Positions 44,911-55,267 of a stretch of 64,000 bases of DNA are shown in pieces; position 1 is the stretch's first letter, and the number at the start of each line of letters is the position of its first letter. The stretch comes from Erythroxylum novogranatense (lineage: Eukaryota > Streptophyta > Magnoliopsida > Malpighiales > Erythroxylaceae). The notes under the pieces were generated by a model, which ran no database searches, was not told the DNA's origin, and saw nothing but the letters and a program-made list of their open reading frames with translations. Location: the NCBI GenBank assembly GCA_029891385.1, contig CM057227.1, positions 58,777,567 through 58,841,566 of the forward strand, in the 5' to 3' direction. Made by a program: the position numbers and the translations under genes.

Positions 44911-45760
44911 TTGAATGTGAATCTTACAAAGATTTATGAAAACCTAAGTATGAGTAAGATAATCTTCTTAAGCTTACATGATGAGCTGAAGACTTTAGGA
45001 GGCTTAAAGGTAATAAGTCATTTGACTGTGGAGGAACAAGTAACAATTTTCTTGATGACTATAGAACATAGTGAGACAACTAGAATTAATACATAATACT
45101 TTCAACATTTGACCTAGACAATTTCAAAGTACTTTTGCAAAGTCTTATATGCAGTTAATTGTCTTATAAAAAGAATCATTACTCTACCATCCTTTATCAA
45201 TACACCTCCTAAGATTCAACATAATTCAAAATTCTTTCCATGCTTTTAGGTACATTTATGTAATTAATTACTATTTTAATTATCTCCTTATTATTAATAA
45301 TTATTTTAATAGTATATTTTATTTTTAGGATTGTATAAGAGTAATAGATAGTACACATATTGATGCATAGTTATGAATGATAAACAAATACCATACATGG
45401 GTAAAAGAATTGATTCAGCCCAAAAAAATATGTGATTTGACATGCATTTTACATATGTATTGGTTGGATGGGAAAGTAATGCAAATGACTCTCGAGTTCT
45501 TTTAGAAATAGTGACAAATCCAATGAATCAATTTCCTATACCTTCATAAGTTATTGATTTTTTTAAATAACATAGTAATTATGCTTATTTTTAATATCTT
45601 TTTATTAATATTATGTTCTTTATATATTAGGTAAGTTCTATTTGATTGATTCAGGCTACATCAATATGCTTGGATTTCTTTCATCATATTGAGGTGTGAG
45701 ATATTATTTACTAGATTATAGAGCAAGAGGAAGACCTCAAAGTTCATAAGAATTGTTTAA
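44911..45760 (+). pseudogene. PIF/Harbinger DDE transposase, 5' part
   Basis: Exon 1 (44911-45249) reads YENLSMSKIIFLSLHDELKT, GGLKVISHLTVEEQVTIFL, the N-terminal signature of plant Harbinger transposases. An 80-bp intron (GT 45250, AG 45329) precedes DCIRVIDSTHIDA, with the first catalytic Asp at 45348. YVLVGWESNANDSRVL follows, second Asp at 45487. A second intron ends at 45630 before GKFYLIDSGYINMLGFLS, GVRYYLLDYRARGRPQSS and ELF. In-frame TAG, TGA and TAA codons show decay; the TGA sits where the family has Arg (CGA). The frame stops at the MITE insertion. Such transposases cut DNA in the nucleus together with the Myb-like partner. Confidence 0.9.
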
Positions 45761-45880
45761 GGCTTGGTTGGATTTAAGATTTTTAATAGGATGTAATGGT
45801 TTATAATGGAATAGAATATAAAGGTTTATAATGGAATGGAATGTAAATGGATAAAATATTACAAAATTGTTGTTTGGGAG
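45761..45880 (+). mobile_element. Tourist-like MITE, left half
   Basis: It starts GGCTTGGTTGG after the target duplication TAA (45758-45760) and contains the TGGAATGGAATG motif. It breaks at TTGTTTGGGAG where a gypsy element entered. The right half is 53259-53490. The reverse complement of the right end reads GGTTATGTTTG, an imperfect terminal inverted repeat. Confidence 0.85.
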
Positions 45881-46771
45881 TGATGTGAGCAAAGGCATGG
45901 ATGACGATGTGCATGAAGGTGGTGGCGTGCATGGTGAAGGCGTGCATGGAGGATTGGACTTGAAGAAGAGCTTGCGTGATCAAGGCCAAGGAAGAGACCT
46001 GTCCATACCAATTGGGCCAATGACTAGGGCGCGGGCTAAGAGGATCAAAGAGGCTTTGTATGCGCATGTGGGCTCATTTATGGAAGACATGCAGCGTGCT
46101 AATCCTATAGGAGGAGAGTTATTTGGGTCACACTCAAATGGATCCACTTAACTCAAGTCTTTGGGTCGAGATATGCATGTGGCTTGAGGACTTGCATGAA
46201 TGGGTTGTTTTAATTCACTTGAGCCCAACTTATGTGGACTTAAGTGATCGTGAAAGGACACACCCATCGGACCGGACATGGGGCATTTTAATTAGCTTTC
46301 TTGGACTTATTATTTACTTGGGCTTTCTTGTATTATTAGCCCACTCATTAGTCACTTAAAACCTAGTATTTATAGACTTGTTTTAGGTCGATTGGGAGGC
46401 CGATTCATATTATTGTGTGCCCACGGGCTTCCAACGAGAGAAAACAAACCTTCTCTTGTTCTTGTTACCTTAAGAACTTATTTCACTTATCAATTGCTTT
46501 CCCAATTGTGGCGTGTTTGAGTTCTTTCTTTGAATTCAATTCGATCATCGGGGTTACCTAAGGCGGTCTTTAGGGGTGTCGTGGGATTGATTTCATCGTA
46601 TCTTAGTTAGTTTTGCTTGTCAATTTTGAATTCAAGTCTGTTCTTCCTTGTTCTTCATAACCGACGCAAGTTCTTCCAACAATTCAATCATTCCACCATA
46701 CCCGAGCTTGGATTTATTCCTTATACAAGATCAGCATAAATTCCTCTTCAATCCTACATTGGTGCGTGTTA
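45881..46771 (+). mobile_element. 5' LTR of gypsy element, with coding-like 5' end
   Basis: 891 bp. An open frame at 45867-46151 includes DVSKGMDDDVHEGGGVHGEG, IPIGPMTRARAKRIKEALYA and HVGSFMEDMQRANPIGGELF. GPMTRARAKR is the usual end of some gypsy polyproteins, so in the 3' LTR this would be the pol C-terminus. Downstream are GGCGTGTTTGAG and GATTGATTTCATCG phrases conserved in the other LTR. Confidence 0.9.
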
Positions 46772-46773
46772 TT

Positions 46774-46786
46774 TGGTATCAAAGCC
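46774..46786 (+). other. Primer binding site, initiator-Met type
   Basis: TGGTATCAAAGCC starts three bases after the LTR. Confidence 0.9.
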
Positions 46787-46818
46787 TTGGCGGAGGTAAA
46801 TTCTAATTTGTCTCTCTT

Positions 46819-47132
46819 GGGTTCTTGTCGTTCTTGTCTTTGGATCTTGTTGTGTTCTTGAGAAATCTGGTTCTTGTCGTTCTTGTCTTTGGATGTTGTT
46901 GTGTTCTTAAGAAATCTGGGTTCTTGTCGTTCTTGTCTTTGCATCTTGTTGTGTTCTTGAGAAATCTGGGTTCTTGTCGTTCTTGTCTTGGATCTTGTTG
47001 TGTTCTTGTTCTTGAGAAATCTGGGTTCTTATCGTTCTTGTCTTTGGATCTTGTTGTGTTCTTGTTCTTGAGAAACACAGGTTCTTGTCGTTCTTATGCT
47101 AGACCTTATTGTGTTCTTGTTCTTGAGAAATC
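46819..47132. repeat. 50-56-bp tandem repeat in gypsy leader
   Basis: Six units start at about 46819, 46869, 46918, 46968, 47023 and 47079. The unit is GGGTTCTTGTCGTTCTTGTC, then TTTGGATCTTGTTGTGTTC, then TTGAGAAATCT. Later units gain an extra TTCTTG. It lies immediately after the PBS. Confidence 0.9.
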
Positions 47133-47826
47133 TTTTCATTCAACGTCAACTACACAACCCATCCAAAAATTTTAGGTTAGGGATTCATCTAATTCTCTTG
47201 AAACTCGTGGCGATTACCTTCTCCCAAAACAGGAGGTAAAAAAGTAAAAAAAGGCCTACTTAAAATTTTCTTCTTTCCTTTGATTTAGCTCATTGAATTG
47301 AGTAGCACTAGTCTTAACATACCGGTTTCAAAATTTTGGGAATTTCCATCGATTCCATTGTTCTAGCCTTATTTAGTGTTCTTTGAATTCAATTGTTCCA
47401 AAATTGTCTTCTTTGATCTTGGTATTACTTGTTTTGAATTTGTCTTTCTTATTCTTCATTTTGTTTGAGTTCATTCTGTCCTAGCATTGTTTCATGTTTC
47501 CTTCCTTGTGTCTCGAATTGGTTGACATTCAGCAATCTTGCTTGGAGGATCTCGCTTTTTCCTTGATTGGGGTTTTCGGATATTGAACCACATTCCATGA
47601 TTTGGGAATTGAATTTGGTTTGAGGAATTATAGTTCTACTTTGTAACTTGAATTTCAGAGAAATTAAGTGGTAAAAGGCAAGAGTGTGAGTGCATTTGAG
47701 GGTGTCATTGCGTGACATTAAACACGAGGAGAGAGAACATCTTTTGAGTGAAACACGTGAAGGAGTATTGTGAGTTGGATTTTTTTCTTGCACTAACGTT
47801 GTTTTGCGGTATATTATTTCCTCACA

Positions 47827-49060
47827 ATGTCACGGGAAGGAGGTAATAATGGTAGCGATGGTAGCAGCGGAGGTATTAATGCTGAATCAAACCGGAGAAA
47901 TCAATGTTCTTACCATGAGAGCAATGCAACAACAGTTTGAGCGGTTCAACTTGGCATTTCTTTGAGATGAGGAGGAGATAGTGAACTCAGACAAGAGAGC
48001 GTGAGGAGCCTCGAGGAGACGTGGTGCTAGGCACCAACACCCTCCACCACCATTTGGAGACCACCACCACAATATGACCATGTGGACGACGGAATTGAGG
48101 AGGAGGAGGAGGAAGAGTTTGACCACAGACCTAGGAGGGCACAATGAAATGAGCCATTAAGCCGCTAGATGGAGATATCAAGTCCATCAAAATGCAAATT
48201 CCTACCTTGAGGGAGGAATGACGCCGAGGCTTACCTAGAATGGGAGAGGAAGGTGGACTTAATTTTTGAGTGCCATAACTTCTCCGAGCACAAGAAGGTA
48301 AAGCTAGGCTGCAGTGGAGTTTTCGATTATGCATTGATTTGGTGGGACCAGTTGATGACTTCCGGGAGGAGGAATGGAGAGAGGCTATCTCTACTTGGGC
48401 AGCCATGGCTTCGCATGAGGAAGAGGTTTGTGCCTTCTTACTATTATAGGAGATGCACCAAAATTGCAGAGACTCACTCGAGGTCTAGATCGGTGGAGGA
48501 TTACCACAAAGAGATGGAGATAACCATGATCCGAGCCAACATAGAAGAGGACGCAGAGGCGACTATGGCACGGTTTTGAGTGGCTTGAGCAGAGATAGCC
48601 AATGTGGTGGAGTTGCAACACTATGTGGAGATTGAGGACATGGTGAACATGGTCATGAAAGTGGAAAGGCAACTCAAGAGTAGAGTGGCAGCAAGGAGTG
48701 GATCGGCATTTAGTCCATCATGGAGTTCGAAATGGCCCAAGAGAGAGGAGAAGTCGAAAGACAAAGGGTCGGACCTCGAGGAGACAAAAAGCCAAATGTG
48801 GGTCGACCAAAAGGTACACCTAATTCTCATGCCTCATCTAGTAAACAATCTAGTATTAAATGCTTTAGGTGTTTGGGCAATGGACATATTGCATCACAAT
48901 GCCCTAATAAAAAGGCTATGTTTATGCGGGATAATGGGGTAATTGATTCCGAGGATAGTGATTGTGATAATGATGTGTTGCCTTGTTATAATGCTTGTGA
49001 TGATGATGATGATGATGATGATTGTGTAGAGAGGTCATCACGGGGAAGTGCTTGTTGTTA
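47827..49060 (+). pseudogene. gypsy gag
   Basis: The start MSREGGNNGSDGSSGGINAE at 47827 is the first ATG of a coherent frame; it hits a TGA at about 47939. The capsid part (48230-48600) reads AYLEWERKVDLIFECHNFSE, DYALIWWDQL and RKRFVPSYYYR in shifting frames. The zinc knuckle CFRCLGNGHIASQC at 48861-48902 keeps all four ligands. An acidic DDDDDDD tail follows. Several indels break the frame. Confidence 0.85.
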
Positions 49061-52000
49061 GGCGTGTTTTGAGTGTTAGGGCCAAAGATCGACTCTTGAT
49101 CGAGAGGAGAATTTGTTTCACACGAGGTGTTTGGTGGGTGGAAAGGTTTGTAATCGATCATTGATGGGGTAGTTGCACTAATGTAGCTAGTGTCACCATG
49201 GTTGAGAAACTGGGTTACCTTATAGAAACATCCTAACCTTACAAGCTCTGATGGTTTAATGATAGTCTTGATGTGAAAGTGACAAAGCGGTGTTGGTGTC
49301 ATTTTCAGTAGGTAGATATGAGGATGAGGTGTTGTGTGATGTAGTACCTATGGAGGCTGGTCATATGTTGCTTGGGAGACCTTGGCGGTTTGATAGAAGG
49401 GTAACACATGATGGATATACCAATAGGTATTCGTTTAAGTTTAAGGGTAGGAACTTCACTCTTGTACCTTATCACCTCGTGAATACACTGGACTGTTGAA
49501 AGCAAGTAAATGTGAGGAGGGTTTGGGTAGTGAGCTCAAAAGAAAAGATGAGAGAAAAGAAGCCCAAAAGCAAATTGAGAGTGGCCCAAAGGTGAGTGGC
49601 GCAGGAGAGGAAAAGAAGGTGGGATGTGCGGAGAGAAGAACTCGGTAGAGAAAGGAAGAGTGGTAGAGAGAGAAGAAGGTGAGTTTGTTTGCGAGAGAGA
49701 AAGATTTGAGGAGAGCTAGTGGGCGAAGAGAACACTATTGTTGCTTAGGTATAGGGAGTGTTTGATGGTGACACCGACCCTCTTGCTTCCTTGCCTAGTG
49801 TCTTTAGTTCTCTTTGCGAGAATACACCGATGTCTTTCCGGAGGAGATGCCCAATGGACCGCCACCCTTGAGGGCATAGAGCACCAAATCGATTTCATAC
49901 CCGTGCACGATTCCAAACCGCCACTATAGGAGTAACCACGAGGAAGCGAAGGAACTTCAAAGGCAAGTGGATGAGTTGTTGGAAAAGGGCATGTGAGGGA
50001 GAGCTTGAGCCCATGTGTTGTGCGGTCTTTGTTGGTGCCAAGAAGGATGGAACACGGAGGATGTCGTGGATCGTCGTCTTGAATAAAATCATCATAAAGT
50101 ATCGCCACCCTATTCCTAGGTTAGGCGATATGTGATGAGTTGCATGGTGCATGTGTATTTACTAAGATTGATTTGAAGAGTGGATACCATCGATTGAATG
50201 AATCCGGAGATGAATGGAAAATCGCTTTCAAAACCAAGTATGGGTTGTATGAGTGGTTGGTTATGCCATTTGGCTTAACTAATGCACCCAGACTTTTATG
50301 CGGTTGATGAATCATGTATTGCGTGCATTTCTTGGTAAATTTGTGGTTGTTTACTTTGATGACATTTTGGTTTATAGCCTACTATTGACGAGCATGTCGT
50401 GCGTGTGAGGAGTGTGTTGGATGTGTTGAGAAAGGAGAAACTGTATGCCAATCTTAAGAAGTGTACTTTTGCATTGATCGACTTGTCTTCTTAGGATTTG
50501 TAGTCGGTTCTCGTGGTGTTGCGGTAGATAGTGAAAAGGTGAAGGCCATCCAAGATTGGCCAACACCTAAGAGTGCGAGTGGTGAGGAGCTTTCACGGAC
50601 TTGCTAGCTTTTATAGGAGGTTTGTGAGAGATTTCTCCTTATTGCTGCTCCTTTGGTGAGATAGTCAAGAAGGAGAAGGGGTTTGTATAGGGAGAGGAAC
50701 AGAACGTGCATTCATATTGTTGAAAGAAAATTATGTTCTGCTCTATTTTGTGCTTGCCAAATTTTGATAAGGCATTTGAGGTTGAATGTGATGCTTACGG
50801 AATTGGTATAGGTCTTGTGCTTTTGCAGAAAACAACCCGGTAGCTTACTTGGTGAGAAGTTGAGTGGTGCACAACTCAACTATCGACCTATGACAAGGAG
50901 CTATATGCGATGGTGAGAGCATTGGAGGTGTGGCAACACTACCTTGACCATGTGAGTTTGTCATTAGGATGGATCACGAGTCCTTGAAGCACTTGAAAGG
51001 ACAAGGCAAGTTGAGCAAGCGACATGCCACGTGGGTGGAGTTTTGGAGACATTTCCATATGTCCCGCAATCTGACAAGCAAGGAAGGAAAACGTGGTTCT
51101 TGATCGTTATCTAGGAGGTATTCCTTGGTTACTACCCTTAGTTCACAACTTTTAGGGTTTAAGCAACTAAAGGAGTTGTATGCTTCGATAATGACTTTGC
51201 TTCATGTATATTGCTTGTGAGCATCTGCGTTTGAAATTTTATAGGCATGATGGCTATTTGTTTAGAGGTAGCCAATTGTGTGCCTAATTGTTCGTTCGTG
51301 CTTTGTTTGTGCATGAGGCTCATAGTGGTGGTTTGATGGGTCATTTTGGGGTTGCTAAGACTTTGGATATTTTGCATGAGCATTTTATTAGCTTTGGTAT
51401 CGTGAGGATGTTGAGCGAGTGTGTGCGAAGTGCATTGCATGTAGACAAGCAAAATCAGCATCAAACCTCATGGATTGTATACCCTTTACACATGCTCTCT
51501 TGAACCATGGGTTGATTTGTCTATGGACTTTGTTTTGGGTCTACCTAGAACAAAGAGAGGTTTTGATAACATCTTTGTGGTTGTGGATCGTTTTAGTAAG
51601 ATGGCGCATTTCATTGCATGCCATAAGGCCGATGATCTTTGTCGTGTGGTGACTTATTCTTTAGGGATGTTGTTAGGTTGCATGGCATTAGAGGTCGATT
51701 GTATCCGATCGAGATACTAAGTTTTGAGCCATTTTGGCGTGTGTTGTGAAGCGAGTTAGGAACCAAATTGTTATATTCCACTACTTGTCATCCACAAAAG
51801 ATGGGCAAACCGAGGTTGTGAATAGGACCTTGGGAACTTTGTTGCATCTTTGTTGTAGGTCGAAATTTGAGAACTTAGGGGAATGTTTACCTTTCATTGA
51901 ATTTGCATATAATAGATGTGTGCATTCCACTACTGTGTTTTAAGCCTTCGAGTTGGTTTATGGTTTTAATCCTTAACTGTCTTGGATTTGGTACCTTTAC

Positions 52001-52362
52001 CTTTGCATGAATTGTCTAATGAGATGGAACACGTAAAATTTGAGTTGGTTAGGGAACTTCACGAGAAGCGAGGCAACACATTGAGCAAAAGAACCGGGTC
52101 TCGCCAGCAAGCCAACAAAGGCGTAGATTAGTGACCTTGAACACGGTGATTGGGTTTGGGTTCATTTGAGAAAGGCGATTTCTACTCAAAGAAAATCAAG
52201 CCGGATCGAAGAGAGATGGTCCATTCGGTGTTGGAGAAGATCAATGACAATGCCTACAAGATTGATCTTCGGTGAGTACAATGTTTAGCCACTTTTAATG
52301 TTCTTGACCTTTCTCCTTTGACATGGATTGACTTGAGGGACGAATCTTTTAAGGAGGAGGAC
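49061..52362 (+). pseudogene. gypsy pol
   Basis: Readable pieces in order: protease end MEAGHMLLGRPWRFDRR (49350); [42 protein letters not shown] (50155-50290) and a shifted [11 protein letters not shown] (50345); RNase H region (50760-51100); integrase zinc region LFVHEAHSGGLMGHFGVAKT (51300) and [12 protein letters not shown] (51420); core [20 protein letters not shown] and [20 protein letters not shown] (51500-51640); DGQTEVVNRTLGTLLH (51805) with the Glu; NAYKIDLR near 52250 and DLSPLTWIDLRDESF near 52305. At least ten indels. The last codons run into the 3' LTR. Confidence 0.9.
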
Positions 52363-53253
52363 CGATGTGAGCAAAGGCATGGATGACGATGTGCGTGAAG
52401 GTGGTGGCGTGCGTGGTGAAGGCGTGCATGGAGGATTGGACTTGAAGAAGAGCTTGCGTGATCAAGGCCAAGGAAGAGACTGCCCATACCAATTGGGCCA
52501 ATGACTAGAGCGCTGGCTAAGAGGATCAAAGAGGCTTTGTATGCGCGTGTGGGCTCATTTATGGAAGACATGCGACGTGCTAATCCTATAGGAGGAGAGT
52601 TATTTGGGTCACAACTCAAATGGATCCACTTAACTCAAGTCTTTGGGTCGAGATATGCATGTGGCTTGAGGACTTGCATGAATGGGTGTTTTAATTCACT
52701 TGAGCCCAACTTATGTGGACTTAAGTGATCGTGAAAGGCACACCCATCGAGACCAGGACATGGGGCATTTAATTAGCTTTCTTGGACTTATTATTTACTT
52801 GGGCTTTCTTGTATTATTAGCCCACTCATTAGTCATAAAACCTAGTATTTATAGACTTGTTTTAGGTCGATTAGGAGGCCGATTGATTATTGTGTGCGAT
52901 ACCGGCTTCCAACTTGAGAGAAAACAAACCTTCTCTTGTTCTTGTTACCTTAGAACTTATTTCACTTATCAATTGCTTTCCCAATTGTGGCGTGTTTGAG
53001 TTCTTTCTTTGAATTCAATTCGATCATCGGGGTTACCTAAAGCGGGTCTTTAGGAGGTGTCGTAGGATTGATTTCATCGTATCTTAGTTAGTTTTGCTTG
53101 TCAATTTTGAATTCAAGTCTATTCTTCCTTGTTCTTCATAACCAACGCAAGTTCTTCCAACAATTCAATCATTCCACCATACCCGAGCTTGGATTTATTC
53201 CTTATACAAGATCAACATAAATTCCTCTTCAATCCTTACATTGGTGCGTGTTA
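52363..53253 (+). mobile_element. 3' LTR of gypsy element
   Basis: 891 bp, aligning along its length with 45881-46771 with scattered substitutions and one-base indels. The first base is C where the 5' LTR has T. It is preceded by AAGGAGGAGGAC, a purine-rich tract that also encodes pol. A one-base deletion near 52480 breaks the LTR-encoded pol tail. GGGAG follows. Confidence 0.9.
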
Positions 53254-53490
53254 GGGAGGGAGGAAGGGTTCATAATATAATATAGTGAAAAATTGTTTAG
53301 AACTTATATTACAATACTGATGAAATGTTATTTATCATTTTATATTCCATCCTAAACTTTAAAAAAATGGACGTTTGTCATTTTATTATTTAAGATAGAA
53401 TAAGATGTAATATGAAATCTTCATTCCAAATGATGGAATAATATTACATTATATTTTATTCCATTAATAAACCCCAGATCAAACATAACC
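53254..53490 (+). mobile_element. Tourist-like MITE, right half
   Basis: After the GGGAG copy the sequence continues GAGGAAGGGTTCATAATATA, matching the second MITE at 63700 across the gap. It ends CAAACATAACC at 53490 followed by the TAA target duplication (53491-53493). Both halves total about 350 bp. Confidence 0.85.
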
Positions 53491-53735
53491 TAACTATAGA
53501 CATTCTTTATTAAGAAATATTATTGAAAGATATTTTAGCATTTTAAAAGCAAGATATCCTATACTTAAAAATGCCGAGTTATAATATAAAGAGGAAAAAA
53601 TACATCGTTAGTACTTGTTGTGTTATACACAATTATATTAGAATGTATAGATAAATCGATAAATTATTTGACAATTGTGTTAAAAATGAAGAACAAATTA
53701 GGGAAAACAAAAATGAAGATGCAATTTTCAAATAA
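53491..53735 (+). pseudogene. PIF/Harbinger DDE transposase, 3' part
   Basis: Directly after the MITE the transposase resumes in frame: NYRHSLLRNIIERYFSILK, with the catalytic Glu at 53525-53527, then RYPILKNAEL, a TAA (53576), and in a nearby frame CCVIHNYIRMY, the usual C-terminal motif, ending about 53735. With the aspartates at 45348 and 45487, the DDE triad is complete. Removing the MITE and one TAA restores ELF-NYRHS exactly. Confidence 0.9.
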
Positions 53736-54780
53736 ATTATAATATCACTCTAGCACAACTTGAAATATGTCTTAGAAGTGAGATTAAATTGCTAGACAAA
53801 TGTGGAATGATTATATTAGTTATAATTAATTTATGCTTCTTACTCTTACGTTTTGAAGAATTATAATATGATAGACATTTTTATTGATTAGAATAACTTA
53901 ATGTAATTTTCTAATTTATAGAATTTTATTATATACAATTAATGTGCATATTTTAAAATTTTATTAATTTTCATATATTTTATTTCTAGCTATAACAAGA
54001 ATTGATTAATTTTAAAACATAAGAATATAATTACAAAAATATAAACAAGATGATAAAACTAAACATGTTTTTATTTTTAATTTTATTACAAATCTAGTCA
54101 AACATATTTTATTTTTATTTTTATATTAAAAATTCAACAAAATAAAATTTTAAATTAAAAATAAAACTAAAAATAGAAAGTAAAAATTAAAAATTAAAAA
54201 CATAAGTAGAGCCAAATACCCCTTCACAACCACAACCACACGTCACATATGCACATCTCTTTTTTAGTAATAAATATTCAAACTCACTGAGGCTTGCAAA
54301 ATTAAATTTCGCCAAAGTCCAAAAACGTGACTTTCGTTTAATCAATATAATTTGCGGAAGAAAGTCTGAACTCCTCACCTGCCGAAATATAAAATGCGAA
54401 ATACGAGAGTGTTCGAATCCAGTTGATAATGAAACAAGGAAAAGTAAAATTTGAAAATTTTGTTCTTTTCCAAGCATTTTATTTCAGACAGTTGAATTGA
54501 ATGTTATGTTAAACAAACTTTTACTTAGAAAACTTTTTTTTTTTTTGGGTAAATGTCAAACGAAAATCAAGGTTAGCGCTACTTAAATTGGGGACTATTT
54601 TATGTAAAGCCTAAGGATTTTAGCAAAATGGCACGAAGTTCTAAACCATCAACTTGAGATTATACGAACTCTCGAAGATCAATTCACTTCCTATTGCCAG
54701 TCAAATCTAAAGTACTAAAAGGGCTTTGTTAGTAAATTACAACTCACTTACTGTGTGTCAAATGTAGCTCGCACGTCAGC
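53736..54780. other. AT-rich spacer with possible Harbinger right end
   Basis: No gene seen. TAGAGCCAAATACCCC at 54207-54222 (reverse complement GGGGTATTTGGCTCTA) resembles a Harbinger terminal inverted repeat, but a clean TAA/TTA duplication is not next to it. The host gene begins shortly after. Confidence 0.4.
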
Positions 54781-55267
54781 CCTTTTTAGGACAATGTTAC
54801 AAAAAGGCATAAGACCACAGTGTACAAGCACGCGCTCCTCAGGCGGTGAACATTACGAGCAATCACGCAACTAGACAAAACACCACGTACACGCACAGGA
54901 GGACGACAGATGGATCTCCAGCGGTCCGGGGCAAGATTGTCATTTGATCCCCAATCTACTTCTCTTCATCTCAGCTCAAAAGCAACAATCATCTTCTCAG
55001 ATATCGCTTTTGGCTCACTCCCCTCCACAGCTTTATCATCACTGGTTCGTTTTCTACTTTCAATTCTCGATCTGATCTCATCTTACAATTAACTTGGTGC
55101 AAGGTCTTGCCTTTCTACGTTTTTACTCCAATCTTTCCATTTCTTTACTAAACTTTTTCTTTTTCAGGGTTTTTTTTTTGGTTTTGATTTAATTTTATTC
55201 TTTTGGTTTCCTCTCTTTTCAATTCATGTTTTAGAGGACTTTCCTGTGAAAGAATCTTGTTCTGGAA

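Larger units (their letters stand above)
45881..53253 (+). mobile_element. Ty3/gypsy retrotransposon with non-canonical LTR ends
   Basis: 7373 bp, flanked by the perfect duplication GGGAG (45876-45880, 53254-53258). LTRs of 891 bp each (45881-46771, 52363-53253), initiator-Met-type PBS, a repeat-rich leader, gag with zinc knuckle, and pol in the order PR-RT-RH-IN, which defines Ty3/gypsy. LTRs run TG...TA (TGATGTGAGC to TGCGTGTTA) instead of TG...CA. Pol is riddled with small deletions. The clade is probably a chromovirus such as CRM or Reina, because the pol tail runs into the LTR. Confidence 0.9.

Noticed and set aside
46803..47078. Repetitive Lys/Asp/Arg-rich minus-strand frame
   Set aside because: It is the reverse of the 50-56-bp leader repeat of a plus-strand gypsy element.
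49716..50108. 130-residue minus-strand frame
   Set aside because: It is antisense to gypsy pol and has no recognisable domain.
54910..55092. 60-residue frame upstream of the host gene as a separate gene or first exon
   Set aside because: It lies in the likely 5' UTR or promoter, has no similarity I recognise and no good splice donor in frame; at most an upstream ORF.
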